From assembly GCA_946481065.1 (NCBI GenBank), contig CAMLMA010000009.1, forward strand, positions 1-27,117: a stretch of DNA of 27,117 nt, written 5' to 3'. The DNA comes from an uncultured Nitrosomonadales bacterium (GTDB lineage: Bacteria > Pseudomonadota > Gammaproteobacteria > Burkholderiales > Methylophilaceae). The notes beneath the pieces were generated by a model, which was not told the DNA's origin, did no database searches, and saw only the letters and a program-made list of their open reading frames with translations. Both the position numbers and the translations under genes were made by a program. This document shows, piece after piece, positions 6,454 to 15,108 of the stretch; the stretch's first letter is position 1; each line of letters begins with the position of its first letter.

Positions 6454-7803
6454 GTGAAGAATATTAGACGTCCTGCCGTGATCGTGATCATCGTGCTTGT
6501 CGCGCTGTTCGTGATCCCATTTTTGATCCCGATGGGCAGTTATATCCATCGTATTGAAACGGTAGCGAAAGAGAGCCTTGGTGTTCCTGTCAGGATAGGT
6601 TCGTTGCGTCTGGCGTTCTTGCCGACGCCGCGGGTGAATGCCAGCGATGTAGTGGTGGGCGATGACGAGGCATTAACTGTTGAAAATGTCGCCATCGTGC
6701 CGGACATCACGTCGATCTTTTCGGAGGTCAAGGCGGTTTCGGTGATCAAGATCGATGCACCGGTCATCAAGAAATCAGCGCTCGCGATCGTCGATCGACT
6801 GAATGAGCGTGCGGGCAAAGAGCCTCCTGGCGATACCCAGGTGCTGATCAGGCGGATCGTGCTCAACGACGTCAGGCTGGTTTGGCCGGACATGACCTTG
6901 CCTGCGCTCGATGCGGTCTTGTACATGTCTGATGCCAACAAGCCTGAGCGCGCAGAGATCACTAGCGCGGACGGACATCTTGAAGCGACCCTGCAACCCA
7001 ATGGCGATGCCCAGTCGATCCTGGTCCATGCCGATCACTGGCAAGTCCCGGTCGGACCACCGCTTCTCATCGACAAGCTGGCCATGGAGATGACGCTGAA
7101 GGATAGCCGTCTGGATATTCCGAAGATCGACATCGACCTTTATGACGGCAAGCTGACGGGTAGCGCGGCTTTGCACTGGGCCAAGACCTGGCAGCTCAAT
7201 GGCAAATTGAATATCGACCATCTGGCCGTCAAGGACGCGGTGGCGGCCGTCAGCAAAGGCACACGCCTGAGTGGCAAGCTATTCGGTGACGGAGCCTACC
7301 ATGCGACGGCGCAGACGCCAGCGGGGCTGGCTGATGCCCTACAAGGGGAATTCAAGTTCCATGTCGATAATGGCGTGCTCTATGGGCTGGATCTTGCCAA
7401 GGCAGCCACCATGCTCCTGAGTCGTGGGCAGCAGGGCGGCGAAACGAAGTTCGACGCGCTGTCGGGTGTTCTCAAGGTGTCAGGCAAGTTGTATCACTTG
7501 CAGCAATTGAAAGTCGTATCCGGATTGCTGACTGCCACCGGCCAGGTCAAGATCCTGCCGAGCAAGCAACTGGATGGCGTGATCGATGTCGATCTGAAGA
7601 AGGGGGTGAGCCTTGCGACGATCCCACTGCAGGTCTCCGGGACGGTGAGCAAGCCAAGTGTGTTCCCGACCAAGGCCGCCATGGCCGGTGCGGTCGCGGG
7701 TACGGCTGTGTTGGGTCCTGGCGTCGGCACGACACTCGGGGTCAAGGCAGGTTCTGCCGTCGAGAAGATCAAAGGCCTGTTCGGCGGCGATGACAAGGAC
7801 TGA
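6454..7803 (+). CDS. AsmA-family protein
   Basis: A 449-residue protein with one N-terminal membrane anchor (about residues 6-25, VIVIIVLVALFVIPFLIP) and a large periplasmic part rich in beta strands. The segment after the anchor (IETVAKESLGVPVRIGSLRLAFLPTPRV) is the classical AsmA opening, and the C-terminal half contains the AsmA_2-type pattern (FKFHVDNGVLYGLDLAKAATML...TKFDALSGVLKVSGK...LTATGQVKI). The C-terminus (GAVAGTAVLGPGVGTTLGVKAGSAVEKIKGLF) is also typical. AsmA-like proteins are now viewed as bridge-like phospholipid carriers towards the outer membrane; whether this one transports lipid is inference. The start is GTG: GAGG at 6445-6448 sits five bases before GTG 6454, while a GTG at 6448 overlaps that site. 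The promoter must overlap the divergent tRNA promoter region. Confidence 0.85.
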   Translation: MKNIRRPAVIVIIVLVALFVIPFLIPMGSYIHRIETVAKESLGVPVRIGSLRLAFLPTPRVNASDVVVGDDEALTVENVAIVPDITSIFSEVKAVSVIKIDAPVIKKSALAIVDRLNERAGKEPPGDTQVLIRRIVLNDVRLVWPDMTLPALDAVLYMSDANKPERAEITSADGHLEATLQPNGDAQSILVHADHWQVPVGPPLLIDKLAMEMTLKDSRLDIPKIDIDLYDGKLTGSAALHWAKTWQLNGKLNIDHLAVKDAVAAVSKGTRLSGKLFGDGAYHATAQTPAGLADALQGEFKFHVDNGVLYGLDLAKAATMLLSRGQQGGETKFDALSGVLKVSGKLYHLQQLKVVSGLLTATGQVKILPSKQLDGVIDVDLKKGVSLATIPLQVSGTVSKPSVFPTKAAMAGAVAGTAVLGPGVGTTLGVKAGSAVEKIKGLFGGDDKD

Positions 7804-7824
7804 GGCAGGGTGGACGTCGCAAAC

Positions 7825-7853
7825 AAAAAGGCCTTCATGAGAAGGCCTTTTTT
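7825..7853. terminator. Bidirectional terminator between AsmA and aminotransferase genes
   Basis: A 12-bp stem (7825-7836 with 7841-7852), with A run on the left, T run on the right and an ATGA loop, works in both directions for the two converging genes. Confidence 0.9.
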
Positions 7854-7871
7854 GCGGCTAACAGGATGTGA

Positions 7872-9065
7872 CTAGCTCAGCGCCTGCTCGATACGGTCGA
7901 GTGCATTCCGCAGATTTTCCATCGAAGTCGCGAACGAGATTCGGAAATAGCCTTCGGCGCCGAAAGCCGAACCCGGAACGACCGCGACGCCAACTTTTTC
8001 CAGCAGGTACTCGGATAGCGCCATATCTGTTGCCTCATGGATCTTGCCGGCCTTGTGCAAGTTGGAAATGGCGATACGGGCATCAGGAAAGGCATAGAAC
8101 GCGCCGCCAGCCTTGATGCATTTAAGACCGGGCATGGCATTGAAACGATCGACCACATAAGCATGACGCTCGCGGAAGGCTTCGACCATCGGCGTGATAC
8201 AGCTTTGTGGGCCTTCCAGTGCAGCCTGGGCGGCGACCTGCGAGATCGAGGTCGGGTTGGAAGTGGATTGCGATTGCAGGATCTCCATGGCCTTGATGAT
8301 ATGCGCTGGGCCTGCGGCGTAGCCGATGCGCCAGCCGGTCATGGAATACGCCTTGGATACGCCGTTCAGTACGATGCAACGATCCTTGAGTTCCGGTGTG
8401 GCGTTGAGGATGTTATGGAATCGTTCGCCGCTGAGGTTGACGTGCTCGTACATGTCATCTGTAGCGACCAGCACATGGGGGTTGCGCTTCAGCACCTCGC
8501 CCAAGGCCTGCAGTTCAGCCAGCGTGTAGACGGCGCCCGTCGGGTTTGAGGGTGAGTTGATCATGAACAGCTTGGTCTTGGGCGTGATTGCGGCTTCCAG
8601 CTGCGCCGGCAGCAACTTGAAGCCCTGTTCGATACCGCATTCGATGATGACGGGTTTGGCGCCTGCCACCATGGCGATATCGGCGTAAGAGACCCAGTAG
8701 GGCGCTGGCACGATGACTTCATCGCCCGGATTCAGCACGGCTAGAGCCAGGTTGAAGATGCACTGCTTGCCGCCCACGCCGACGATGACTTCCTTTTCGG
8801 TATAGTCGAAACCGTTCTCTTGCTTGAATTTATGTACGATGGCTTTTTTCAGCCCTGGGATACCGGCAACGGGGGTGTATTTGGTGAAGCCGGCATCGAT
8901 GGCCTTTTTCGCAGCGTCTTTGATATGTTGCGGGGTGTCGAAATCCGGTTCTCCGGCACCTAGGCCGATGATGTCTTTACCTTCGGCTTTGAGTCTGGCC
9001 GCACGGGCGGTCACGGCAAGAGTTGGGGATTCCTTGATGGATTGAACGCGCTGCGAGAGTTCCAA
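7872..9065 (-). CDS. Aspartate/aromatic aminotransferase, class I gamma
   Basis: A 397-residue PLP-dependent enzyme transferring an amino group between aspartate and 2-oxoglutarate; members of this gamma subgroup may also accept prephenate. Visible landmarks are GLGAGEPDFDTP near the N-terminus, KYTPVAGIPGLKKAI (lid region typical of the gamma subgroup), SPSNPTG (PLP-contacting Asn174), TDDMYEH (Asp203/204) and GVSKAYSMTGWRIGY with Schiff-base Lys238. The FRISFA arginine near the C-terminus binds the substrate carboxylate. The frame is open to an ATG at 9122, but the family normally starts M-E-L-S-x-R-V. TTG at 9063-9065 gives exactly that, with AAGGA (9074-9078) eight bases upstream. It follows the protease gene in the same direction with a 101-base gap containing an inverted repeat. 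Confidence 0.92.
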   Translation of the reverse strand: MELSQRVQSIKESPTLAVTARAARLKAEGKDIIGLGAGEPDFDTPQHIKDAAKKAIDAGFTKYTPVAGIPGLKKAIVHKFKQENGFDYTEKEVIVGVGGKQCIFNLALAVLNPGDEVIVPAPYWVSYADIAMVAGAKPVIIECGIEQGFKLLPAQLEAAITPKTKLFMINSPSNPTGAVYTLAELQALGEVLKRNPHVLVATDDMYEHVNLSGERFHNILNATPELKDRCIVLNGVSKAYSMTGWRIGYAAGPAHIIKAMEILQSQSTSNPTSISQVAAQAALEGPQSCITPMVEAFRERHAYVVDRFNAMPGLKCIKAGGAFYAFPDARIAISNLHKAGKIHEATDMALSEYLLEKVGVAVVPGSAFGAEGYFRISFATSMENLRNALDRIEQALS

Positions 9066-9084
9066 GACAAAAGTCCTTGCTGAG

Positions 9085-9115
9085 TAGGGTTGGGCCAAGT
9101 AAAACCCTAATTTTA
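9085..9115 (-). promoter_or_regulatory. Inverted repeat and putative -10 upstream of aat
   Basis: TAGGGTT (9085-9091) and AACCCTA (9103-9109) form a perfect 7-bp inverted repeat with an 11-base spacer, right next to a candidate minus-strand -10 TAAAAT (9110-9115). The repeat would cover the transcription start, which fits an operator; alternatively it is a leader hairpin just before the ribosome binding site. No good -35 is visible. Confidence 0.4.
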
Positions 9116-9156
9116 CGCACAAAACCTACACAGCGGAATCTGCAGCGCGTAACAGA

Positions 9157-9180
9157 AATGTAAATTTTAGTTTTTACATT
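9157..9180 (-). terminator. AT-rich hairpin at the end of the protease gene
   Basis: AATGTAAA and TTTACATT (9157-9164 with 9173-9180) form an 8-bp stem whose loop contains the protease stop codon. Such a weak AT stem without T tail may slow rather than stop transcription, or protect the mRNA end. Confidence 0.3.
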
Positions 9181-10183
9181 GATCCTTGCAGCTAATGGCC
9201 TTGTTGAACTCTTCGGCGATGTCCTTGTTCAACGCCAGCAGGCTGGTATTGATTGACTTCACCTCGGCGGTGTCGCCCTTCTTGGAAGCCATCACACCCA
9301 ACCGGAAAAGCGCGTCGGTATTGGTCGCGGAGAGCTCGATCGATTTACGATAGGCGGCTTCTGCCTCACTGTCGCGGTCCAGGTGCTCCTGTGCGTTGCC
9401 AAGTTCATACCAGGCTTCGGTGCTATCGGGTTCTTCCTTGGTCCATTGGTCGGCGACTTGAGCCAGCTTGGGCCAGTCTTCATCGATCTCGGGCAGGGCG
9501 ATCTGCATGAAGTAGGGCTTCTTGGCATCTTCTTCTTCCCAGAAGGCCATCCCGTCGATCGGGAAAGTCGTTTCCGTCGGTAACTTCTCGATATCGTCCA
9601 GCCATGAGATCGGCAAGGCGTAGAAGTAGGCCTCGCGTCCTGGGGTCTTGAATGTATTGATGCCCAGCAATCGGCCCTCGGAGTCGAACATGCCGCTGCC
9701 GCTGGCACCCATTGCGAAGCGGGCGTTACTGCGCAGGATGTTGCCGCCCTTGTATGGGTAGACGGATTTCAGGGTCCCGAGTGAAGTCAGCGGCGCTGGT
9801 ACGCCACTGGAGTGACCGATAGCGACGATCTCCTGGCCTTTCTGCAGGTCCGGATGTTTCAACATCTCGACAGCCTCGAACGGCATGTTGGTCGTGGTGA
9901 CGAGACACAGGTCCCGATAGCGGTCTGCCTTGACCGAAGTGATGTTGTAGCTATCTTCGCCACGCGAGATCCAAGGTTGCTTGGTCTTGCGGAAGATGTG
10001 ACAGTTGGTAGCGACCTGGTTGGGTGCAACCACAACGCCGGAGCCGTAGGCCATGCTACCGTCCGGGTTATAGCCGCGAACCATGACGACGGACAGAAAG
10101 GCCTTGAACAGCTTGGCTCGATCATACGCGTAAGCCGTGGGTGCCAGGCTGAGTGCAATGAGTAATAGAAGAAGTCGACGCAT
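9167..10183 (-). CDS. Exported trypsin-like serine protease with C-terminal TPR repeats
   Basis: A 338-residue periplasmic protein. A signal peptide (MRRLLLLLIALSLAPTAYA, residues 1-19) is followed by a chymotrypsin-fold domain. The triad appears as His62 (VATNCHIF), Asp91 (YRDLCLV) and Ser161 (GASGSGMFD), the last having the GxSGS form. LLGINTFKT after the serine is typical of HtrA/DegP-like trypsin_2 domains. Residues about 240-335 hold at least two TPR units (TEAWYELGNAQEHLDRDSEA... and TDALFRLGVMASKKGDTAEV), and there is no PDZ domain, unlike DegP. TPRs probably mediate substrate or partner binding. The frame is open for 53 residues upstream, but the signal peptide and a GGGGAA ribosome binding site set the start at 10183. 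It is divergent from uvrB. Confidence 0.82.
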   Translation of the reverse strand: MRRLLLLLIALSLAPTAYAYDRAKLFKAFLSVVMVRGYNPDGSMAYGSGVVVAPNQVATNCHIFRKTKQPWISRGEDSYNITSVKADRYRDLCLVTTTNMPFEAVEMLKHPDLQKGQEIVAIGHSSGVPAPLTSLGTLKSVYPYKGGNILRSNARFAMGASGSGMFDSEGRLLGINTFKTPGREAYFYALPISWLDDIEKLPTETTFPIDGMAFWEEEDAKKPYFMQIALPEIDEDWPKLAQVADQWTKEEPDSTEAWYELGNAQEHLDRDSEAEAAYRKSIELSATNTDALFRLGVMASKKGDTAEVKSINTSLLALNKDIAEEFNKAISCKDQCKN

Positions 10184-10262
10184 GTGTTTCCCCAGATCGT
10201 TATTGTCATGATGAGTCTTGAAATACCTAATGATGACCCAGTGTGGGTAATTAAAGTTCTCG

Positions 10263-10290
10263 GCAGGCAGTTCGGCATGCCTGCTAGAAT
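10263..10290 (+). promoter_or_regulatory. Extended -10 promoter with inverted repeat for uvrB
   Basis: TGCTAGAAT (10282-10290) is an extended -10 element, one base off the TATAAT consensus, and no -35 is needed in this class. The inverted repeat GCAGGCA/TGCCTGC (10263-10269 with 10278-10284, 8-base spacer) ends inside the TG extension. Predicted transcription would begin near 10297, favouring the GTG start at 10317. A canonical E. coli-type LexA box (CTGT-N8-ACAG) is not present. Confidence 0.45.
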
Positions 10291-10316
10291 AAGCGTCTGT
10301 TTTGAAAGTGAAGCTT

Positions 10317-12356
10317 GTGATCGTCACATTCCCCAATAGCAAATACGCGCTGCATCAACCATTCCCGCCGGCTGGCGACCAGCCGCAGGCGATCGAGAAG
10401 CTGGTCAACGGCATCGAGCAGGGCATGAAGTTCCAGACCTTGCTCGGGGTCACCGGCTCCGGCAAGACCTACACCATGGCCAATGTCATCGCCCGCACTG
10501 GGCGCCCGGCCATCGTCATGGCGCCGAACAAGACGCTGGCGGCGCAGCTCTATTCTGAATTCCGTGAGTTCTTCCCCAATAACGCGGTGGAGTATTTCGT
10601 CTCGTATTACGATTACTATCAACCTGAGGCCTATGTCCCTTCGCGTGACCTTTTCATTGAAAAGGACTCGAGCATCAACGACCACATCGAGCAGATGCGG
10701 CTTTCGGCGACCAAGGCCATCCTTGAGCGCGAAGACTGCGTGGTGGTGGCGACGGTCTCCGCGATCTACGGTATCGGCGATCCCGGCGAATACCATGGCA
10801 TGGTGCTGCATGTGCACCAAGGCATGAAGGTCAGCCAGCGCGAGATCGTCGCCAAGCTCATCGCCATGCAATACGATCGCAACGATTTTGACTTTTCGCG
10901 TGGCGCTTTCCGCGTGCGTGGTGACGTCATTGATGTGTTCCCGTCCGAAAACAGCGAGACTGCGGTGCGCATCAGCCTGTTCGACGACGAGATCGAAGCG
11001 ATCACGCTGTTCGACCCATTGACCGGGCAGATCTTCAACAAGATCCACAATTTCCGCATCTTCCCTTCCAGTCATTACGTCACTGCGCGCGAAGCGACGA
11101 TCCGTGCCATGGAGACCATCAAGCAGGAGCTGCGGGAGCGTGTGGATTTCTTCATCAAGAACCAGAAGCTCGTCGAGGCGCAGCGCATCGAGCAGCGCAC
11201 GCGATTCGACCTCGAGATGCTGAACGAGATCGGCTTCTGCAAGGGCATCGAGAACTACAGTCGCCACCTCACCGGGCGCAAGCCGGGCGAGCCGCCACCG
11301 ACCCTGATCGACTATCTGCCGGCCAATGCGCTGATGATCATCGACGAGAGCCATGTCACCGTGCCGCAAGTCGGCGGCATGTATAAAGGCGACCGGGCGC
11401 GCAAGGAGAACCTGGTCGATTACGGATTCCGCCTGCCTTCGGCCATGGATAACCGGCCCTTGCGCTTCGAGGAGTTCGAGACTGTCATGCGGCAATGCGT
11501 ATTCGTTTCCGCCACGCCAGCCGACTATGAAAAGACCCATCAGCAACAGGTGGTCGAGATGCTGGCTCGCCCGACCGGCCTGATCGATCCCGAGATCATC
11601 GTCAAGCCTGCCGATACGCAGGTCGATGATCTGCTATCGGAGATCAAGGTGCGTGTGACGGCTGGCGAACGTGTGCTGGCGACCACCCTGACCAAGCGCA
11701 TGGCTGAAGACCTCACGGATTACCTGGCCGAGCACGGCGTCAAGGTGCGTTATCTGCATTCGGATATCGACACCGTCGAGCGTGTGGAGATCATCCGCGA
11801 CCTACGCCTGGGTGAATTCGACGTGCTGGTTGGTATCAACCTGCTGCGCGAAGGATTGGATATCCCGGAAGTGTCGCTGGTCGCGGTGCTGGATGCCGAC
11901 AAGGAAGGCTTTCTGCGTTCCGAACGCTCGCTGATCCAAACCGCAGGTCGTGCCGCCCGCAACCTTAATGGCAAGGTGATCTTCTACGCCAACAACATCA
12001 CGCGATCGATGAAACTGGCCATGGACGAGACCGAGCGCCGGCGCAAGAAGCAGATGGCCTTCAACGAGGCGAATGGCATCACGCCCAAAGGCGTTTCCAA
12101 GCGCATCAAGGACATCATCGATGGCGTTTACGACAAGGATGAAGCCAAACGTGAGCGTCAGGCGGCGCAGGACCAGGCCAGCTATGAAGCCCTAAGCGAG
12201 AAGCAGATCCTGAAGGAAATGAAGCGTCTCGAGAAGGCCATGCACGATAGCGCGCAGAACCTCGAATTCGAAAAGGCCGCCGATTACCGCGATCAATTGA
12301 AGCAACTGAAAACCAAGTTCTACGGCGCGGAGATCCCTGACATCCCGCCGGGTTAG
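10317..12356 (+). CDS. uvrB: Excinuclease ABC subunit B
   Basis: The 679-residue damage-verification helicase of nucleotide excision repair; it is loaded by UvrA, opens DNA at the lesion and recruits UvrC. The Walker A motif GVTGSGKT lies at residues 44-51, followed by the beta-hairpin region ([19 protein letters not shown]), the DEAD-like IIDESHVT, the SATPADYE motif, and helicase motifs V/VI ([16 protein letters not shown] and QTAGRAARN). The C-terminal UVR domain ([20 protein letters not shown]) contacts UvrC. All parts are intact and the length matches E. coli UvrB (673). Starts at TTG 10302, GTG 10308 or GTG 10317 are possible; I choose 10317 because it gives M-I-V-T-F-P-N, similar to related proteins, and leaves room for a 5' leader. 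It is not in an operon; a terminator follows. Confidence 0.95.
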   Translation: MIVTFPNSKYALHQPFPPAGDQPQAIEKLVNGIEQGMKFQTLLGVTGSGKTYTMANVIARTGRPAIVMAPNKTLAAQLYSEFREFFPNNAVEYFVSYYDYYQPEAYVPSRDLFIEKDSSINDHIEQMRLSATKAILEREDCVVVATVSAIYGIGDPGEYHGMVLHVHQGMKVSQREIVAKLIAMQYDRNDFDFSRGAFRVRGDVIDVFPSENSETAVRISLFDDEIEAITLFDPLTGQIFNKIHNFRIFPSSHYVTAREATIRAMETIKQELRERVDFFIKNQKLVEAQRIEQRTRFDLEMLNEIGFCKGIENYSRHLTGRKPGEPPPTLIDYLPANALMIIDESHVTVPQVGGMYKGDRARKENLVDYGFRLPSAMDNRPLRFEEFETVMRQCVFVSATPADYEKTHQQQVVEMLARPTGLIDPEIIVKPADTQVDDLLSEIKVRVTAGERVLATTLTKRMAEDLTDYLAEHGVKVRYLHSDIDTVERVEIIRDLRLGEFDVLVGINLLREGLDIPEVSLVAVLDADKEGFLRSERSLIQTAGRAARNLNGKVIFYANNITRSMKLAMDETERRRKKQMAFNEANGITPKGVSKRIKDIIDGVYDKDEAKRERQAAQDQASYEALSEKQILKEMKRLEKAMHDSAQNLEFEKAADYRDQLKQLKTKFYGAEIPDIPPG

Positions 12357-12407
12357 CCTGGCCCTGACTGCAGGCATTGCAGCGGCGGCTTTAGCGCCGA
12401 TCGCGAC

Positions 12408-12442
12408 CACAAAAAAGCCCCGACCTGCGGGGCTTTTTTGTG
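12408..12442. terminator. Bidirectional terminator between uvrB and rne
   Basis: A perfect 15-bp stem (12408-12422 with 12428-12442) with a GCCCCG core, flanked by A6 and T6 runs, serves both converging genes. Confidence 0.93.
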
Positions 12443-12453
12443 ATTGGAACTGC

Positions 12454-15108
12454 TTATTTCTGGGTCTCTACCATCACCAGCGGTTCTGCTGCCGGGGCAT
12501 CTGCAGCAGCTTTCTGTTGCCAGGCGGCTGATCTGCGCGTTTTTGCAGCAGGCTCAGTTGCTGCCGGTTCGGCAACCACAGCTGTTTTGGCGTCTGATTT
12601 GGTCTCGACCAGTTGCAACCCGCTGGCGGCGAGGTCGACCGGTTTGGATTCGCTTTCGGCTTTACGGCGACGCGGTGCCCGTGGCTTCTTCTCGGCCTTT
12701 TCTGCCTTCTCAGCGGGTGCTTCGGCGGTGGCGCTGGCTTCGGTCGCAGCAGGTATCTCGGCGCTGGTGCCAGCTTCTGCCTGCTTCGCGTTTTCGGCCT
12801 CTGTCTTTCTGGCCGCGCGGGCTTCGGCGGCATCTGCCTTTTTCTGCGCCGCAGGCGTCAATTCCGGTGCTTCCGCCTTGACTGCCTCTTGGGAGCTTGG
12901 AGCTTCAACGATCGCTGGCTTCTCTTCTGGCTGTGCCGATACGACCGGCTGCGCAGCCATCACCGATTCATTGGCAACTGGCGCATTGGCAAGTATGGCT
13001 TCATCGGTGGCTACTGCTGCCGAAGTGTTCTCACGTGCCGGATTGTCGCCACGTGCACGATCGCCACGGCGGCCACGGCCACGGCGGTTGCGCGACTCGC
13101 GCGGCTCGCCCGCGGATTGAGGTTTTTCGCCGGCGGCCTGCAGTGCAGGCTGTTGATTGCGGTTACGGTCCTGTTGCTCCGTGCGCTCCTGACGATCAGG
13201 ACGCTCTTGACGTTCCTGACGCTCTGCGCGGTCGGGGCGCGCCTGGCGCTGCTGATCCTGCTGGCCACGACGTTGTTGATCATTAGCGGCGGGACGATCG
13301 CTGCGCTCCGTGCGTTCATTGCCGCGTTCGCCACGACGATTGTTGCGACCGCCACGTGCCTGGCGGTTGTTGTCGCGACGTGCGCCTGCGGTGGGCTTCG
13401 CTTCTGCTTCTTCCTTGTCGGCAGTCAGGCCGGATAGCCAGCTCTTGAACTTGCCGATGAGAGAGACGCTGGCGACCGGTTTTTCGGTAGCGAGTGGGGC
13501 CGGAGATGCTGGGGTGATGCCTTTCACAGCGGCCTCGATGCGTGCCTTTGGTACTTGCTGGGCAGCCGCGAGTACGGTCTCGACGCCGTCGACCGGCAGT
13601 TCGACCATTTCGTAGCTGGCACGCGAAGTATCTTCGTTCACGTCGTCATGACGGATGCGCGAGATGCTGTAGTTCGGCGTTTCCAGGTGGATGTTCGGGA
13701 TGAGCACGACTTCTACGCTCATGCGCAGCTCGATCTTGTGGATCTCTGCGCGCTTTTCGTTGAGCAGGAAAGTCGCAGCTTCGACCGGCAGTTGTACCTG
13801 GATGATCGCGCTGTTCTCCTTCATCGCTTCTTCCTGGATGATGCGCAGGATATGCAATGCGGTGGACTCGATGCCGCGGATATGGCCGGTGCCGTGGCAG
13901 CGCGGGCAGGGCATGTGGTTGGATTCGCCCAGGCTCGGCCGCAGGCGCTGGCGTGACAGCTCCAGAAGCCCGAAGCGCGAGATCTTGCCGGTCTGTACGC
14001 GGGCGCGGTCATAGTGCAGGGCGTCGCGCAGGCGATTTTCGACATCGCGCTGGTTGCGCTGGCTTTCCATGTCGATGAAGTCGATGACGACCAGGCCGCC
14101 GAGGTCGCGCAGGCGCAACTGGCGGGCCACTTCGTCGGCCGCTTCAAGGTTGGTGTTGAAGGCCGTCTGCTCGATATCGCTGCCCTTGGTCGCGCGACCT
14201 GAGTTGACGTCGATGGAGACCAGCGCTTCGGTATGGTCGATGACGATGGCACCGCCGGAAGGCAGGCGCACTTCACGTGCGAACGCGGTCTCGATCTGGT
14301 GTTCGATCTGGAAGCGCGAGAACAATGGGATCTCGTCACGGTAGAGCTTCACGCGTGAGACATTGCCTGGCATGACATGATTCATGAACTGTACGGCCTG
14401 CTCATGGATATCCGGCGTGTCGATGAGGATCTCGCCGATATCAGGCTGGAAGTAATCGCGGATGGCGCGGATCACCAGGCTGCCTTCCTGATAGATCAGG
14501 AACGGGCCGCTCTGGATGGTGGAAGCGCTTTCGATCGCTGTCCACAGTTGTAGCAGGTAGTTGAGATCCCATTGCAATTCTTCGGCATTGCGGCCGATGC
14601 CTGCGGTACGGGCGATGATGCTCATGCCGCTCGGGACTTCCAGTTGCGCCATGGTGTCGCGCAATTCGTTGCGGTCTTCGCCTTCGATGCGACGGGATAC
14701 ACCGCCACCACGGGGATTGTTCGGCATCAGCACCAGATAACGGCCAGCCAGCGAGATGAAGGTGGTGAGCGCGGCGCCTTTATTGCCGCGTTCGTCCTTG
14801 TCGACCTGGACGATGACCTCCTGGCCTTCTTTCAGCGCTTCCTTGATGGTAGAGCGTCCGTCTGCGCCATTCTGGAAGTAACTGCGAGCGACTTCCTTGA
14901 ATGGCAGGAAGCCGTGGCGATCGGTGCCGTAGTTGACGAATGCAGCCTCGAGCGATGGCTCGATGCGGGTGATGACGCCTTTGTAGATATTGCTCTTGCG
15001 TTGTTCCTTGCCGGCGGACTCGATGTCGAGATCGATCAGTTTCTGCCCATCGACGATGGCGACGCGCAGTTCTTCTGACTGCGTCGCGTTGAATAACATG
15101 CGTTTCAT
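12454..15108 (-). CDS. rne: Ribonuclease E
   Basis: An 884-residue endoribonuclease that initiates mRNA decay and processes rRNA/tRNA precursors. The catalytic half (about residues 1-520) is well conserved: an S1 domain (IYKGVITRIEPSLEAAFVNYG), a 5'-sensor region, the catalytic Asp300 (VSIDVNSGRAT) and Asp343 (VVIDFIDM), and the Zn-link CPRCHGTG (Cys401, Cys404). The C-terminal half is low-complexity: an Arg/Gln/Glu-rich stretch (about 625-740, RPDRAERQERQERPDRQERT) likely to bind RNA and be disordered, then Ala/Glu-rich sequence ending TRRSAAWQQKAAADAP. It presumably scaffolds a degradosome, with partners unknown. The start at 15108 (MKRMLFNATQ) matches E. coli and has GGGAG upstream; an open extension to 15333 is not coding. 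A long structured leader precedes it. Confidence 0.95.
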   Translation of the reverse strand: MKRMLFNATQSEELRVAIVDGQKLIDLDIESAGKEQRKSNIYKGVITRIEPSLEAAFVNYGTDRHGFLPFKEVARSYFQNGADGRSTIKEALKEGQEVIVQVDKDERGNKGAALTTFISLAGRYLVLMPNNPRGGGVSRRIEGEDRNELRDTMAQLEVPSGMSIIARTAGIGRNAEELQWDLNYLLQLWTAIESASTIQSGPFLIYQEGSLVIRAIRDYFQPDIGEILIDTPDIHEQAVQFMNHVMPGNVSRVKLYRDEIPLFSRFQIEHQIETAFAREVRLPSGGAIVIDHTEALVSIDVNSGRATKGSDIEQTAFNTNLEAADEVARQLRLRDLGGLVVIDFIDMESQRNQRDVENRLRDALHYDRARVQTGKISRFGLLELSRQRLRPSLGESNHMPCPRCHGTGHIRGIESTALHILRIIQEEAMKENSAIIQVQLPVEAATFLLNEKRAEIHKIELRMSVEVVLIPNIHLETPNYSISRIRHDDVNEDTSRASYEMVELPVDGVETVLAAAQQVPKARIEAAVKGITPASPAPLATEKPVASVSLIGKFKSWLSGLTADKEEAEAKPTAGARRDNNRQARGGRNNRRGERGNERTERSDRPAANDQQRRGQQDQQRQARPDRAERQERQERPDRQERTEQQDRNRNQQPALQAAGEKPQSAGEPRESRNRRGRGRRGDRARGDNPARENTSAAVATDEAILANAPVANESVMAAQPVVSAQPEEKPAIVEAPSSQEAVKAEAPELTPAAQKKADAAEARAARKTEAENAKQAEAGTSAEIPAATEASATAEAPAEKAEKAEKKPRAPRRRKAESESKPVDLAASGLQLVETKSDAKTAVVAEPAATEPAAKTRRSAAWQQKAAADAPAAEPLVMVETQK

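Noticed and set aside
10290..10316. Possible LexA box before uvrB (CTGTTTTGAAAG...)
   Set aside because: The second half-site is TGAA, not ACAG, so it does not match the CTGT-N8-ACAG form.
10184..10342. A 53-codon upstream extension of the protease gene
   Set aside because: It would bury the clear signal peptide at residue 54 and overlap the uvrB start.
10284..11546. A 420-codon open frame on the minus strand opposite uvrB
   Set aside because: uvrB is fully conserved on the other strand. The antisense product has no ribosome binding site and no family features.
13150..13320. Repetitive DNA in rne that might look like a tandem repeat or CRISPR-like array
   Set aside because: The repetition reflects degenerate Arg/Gln/Glu codons within the rne reading frame; units vary and there are no spacers.
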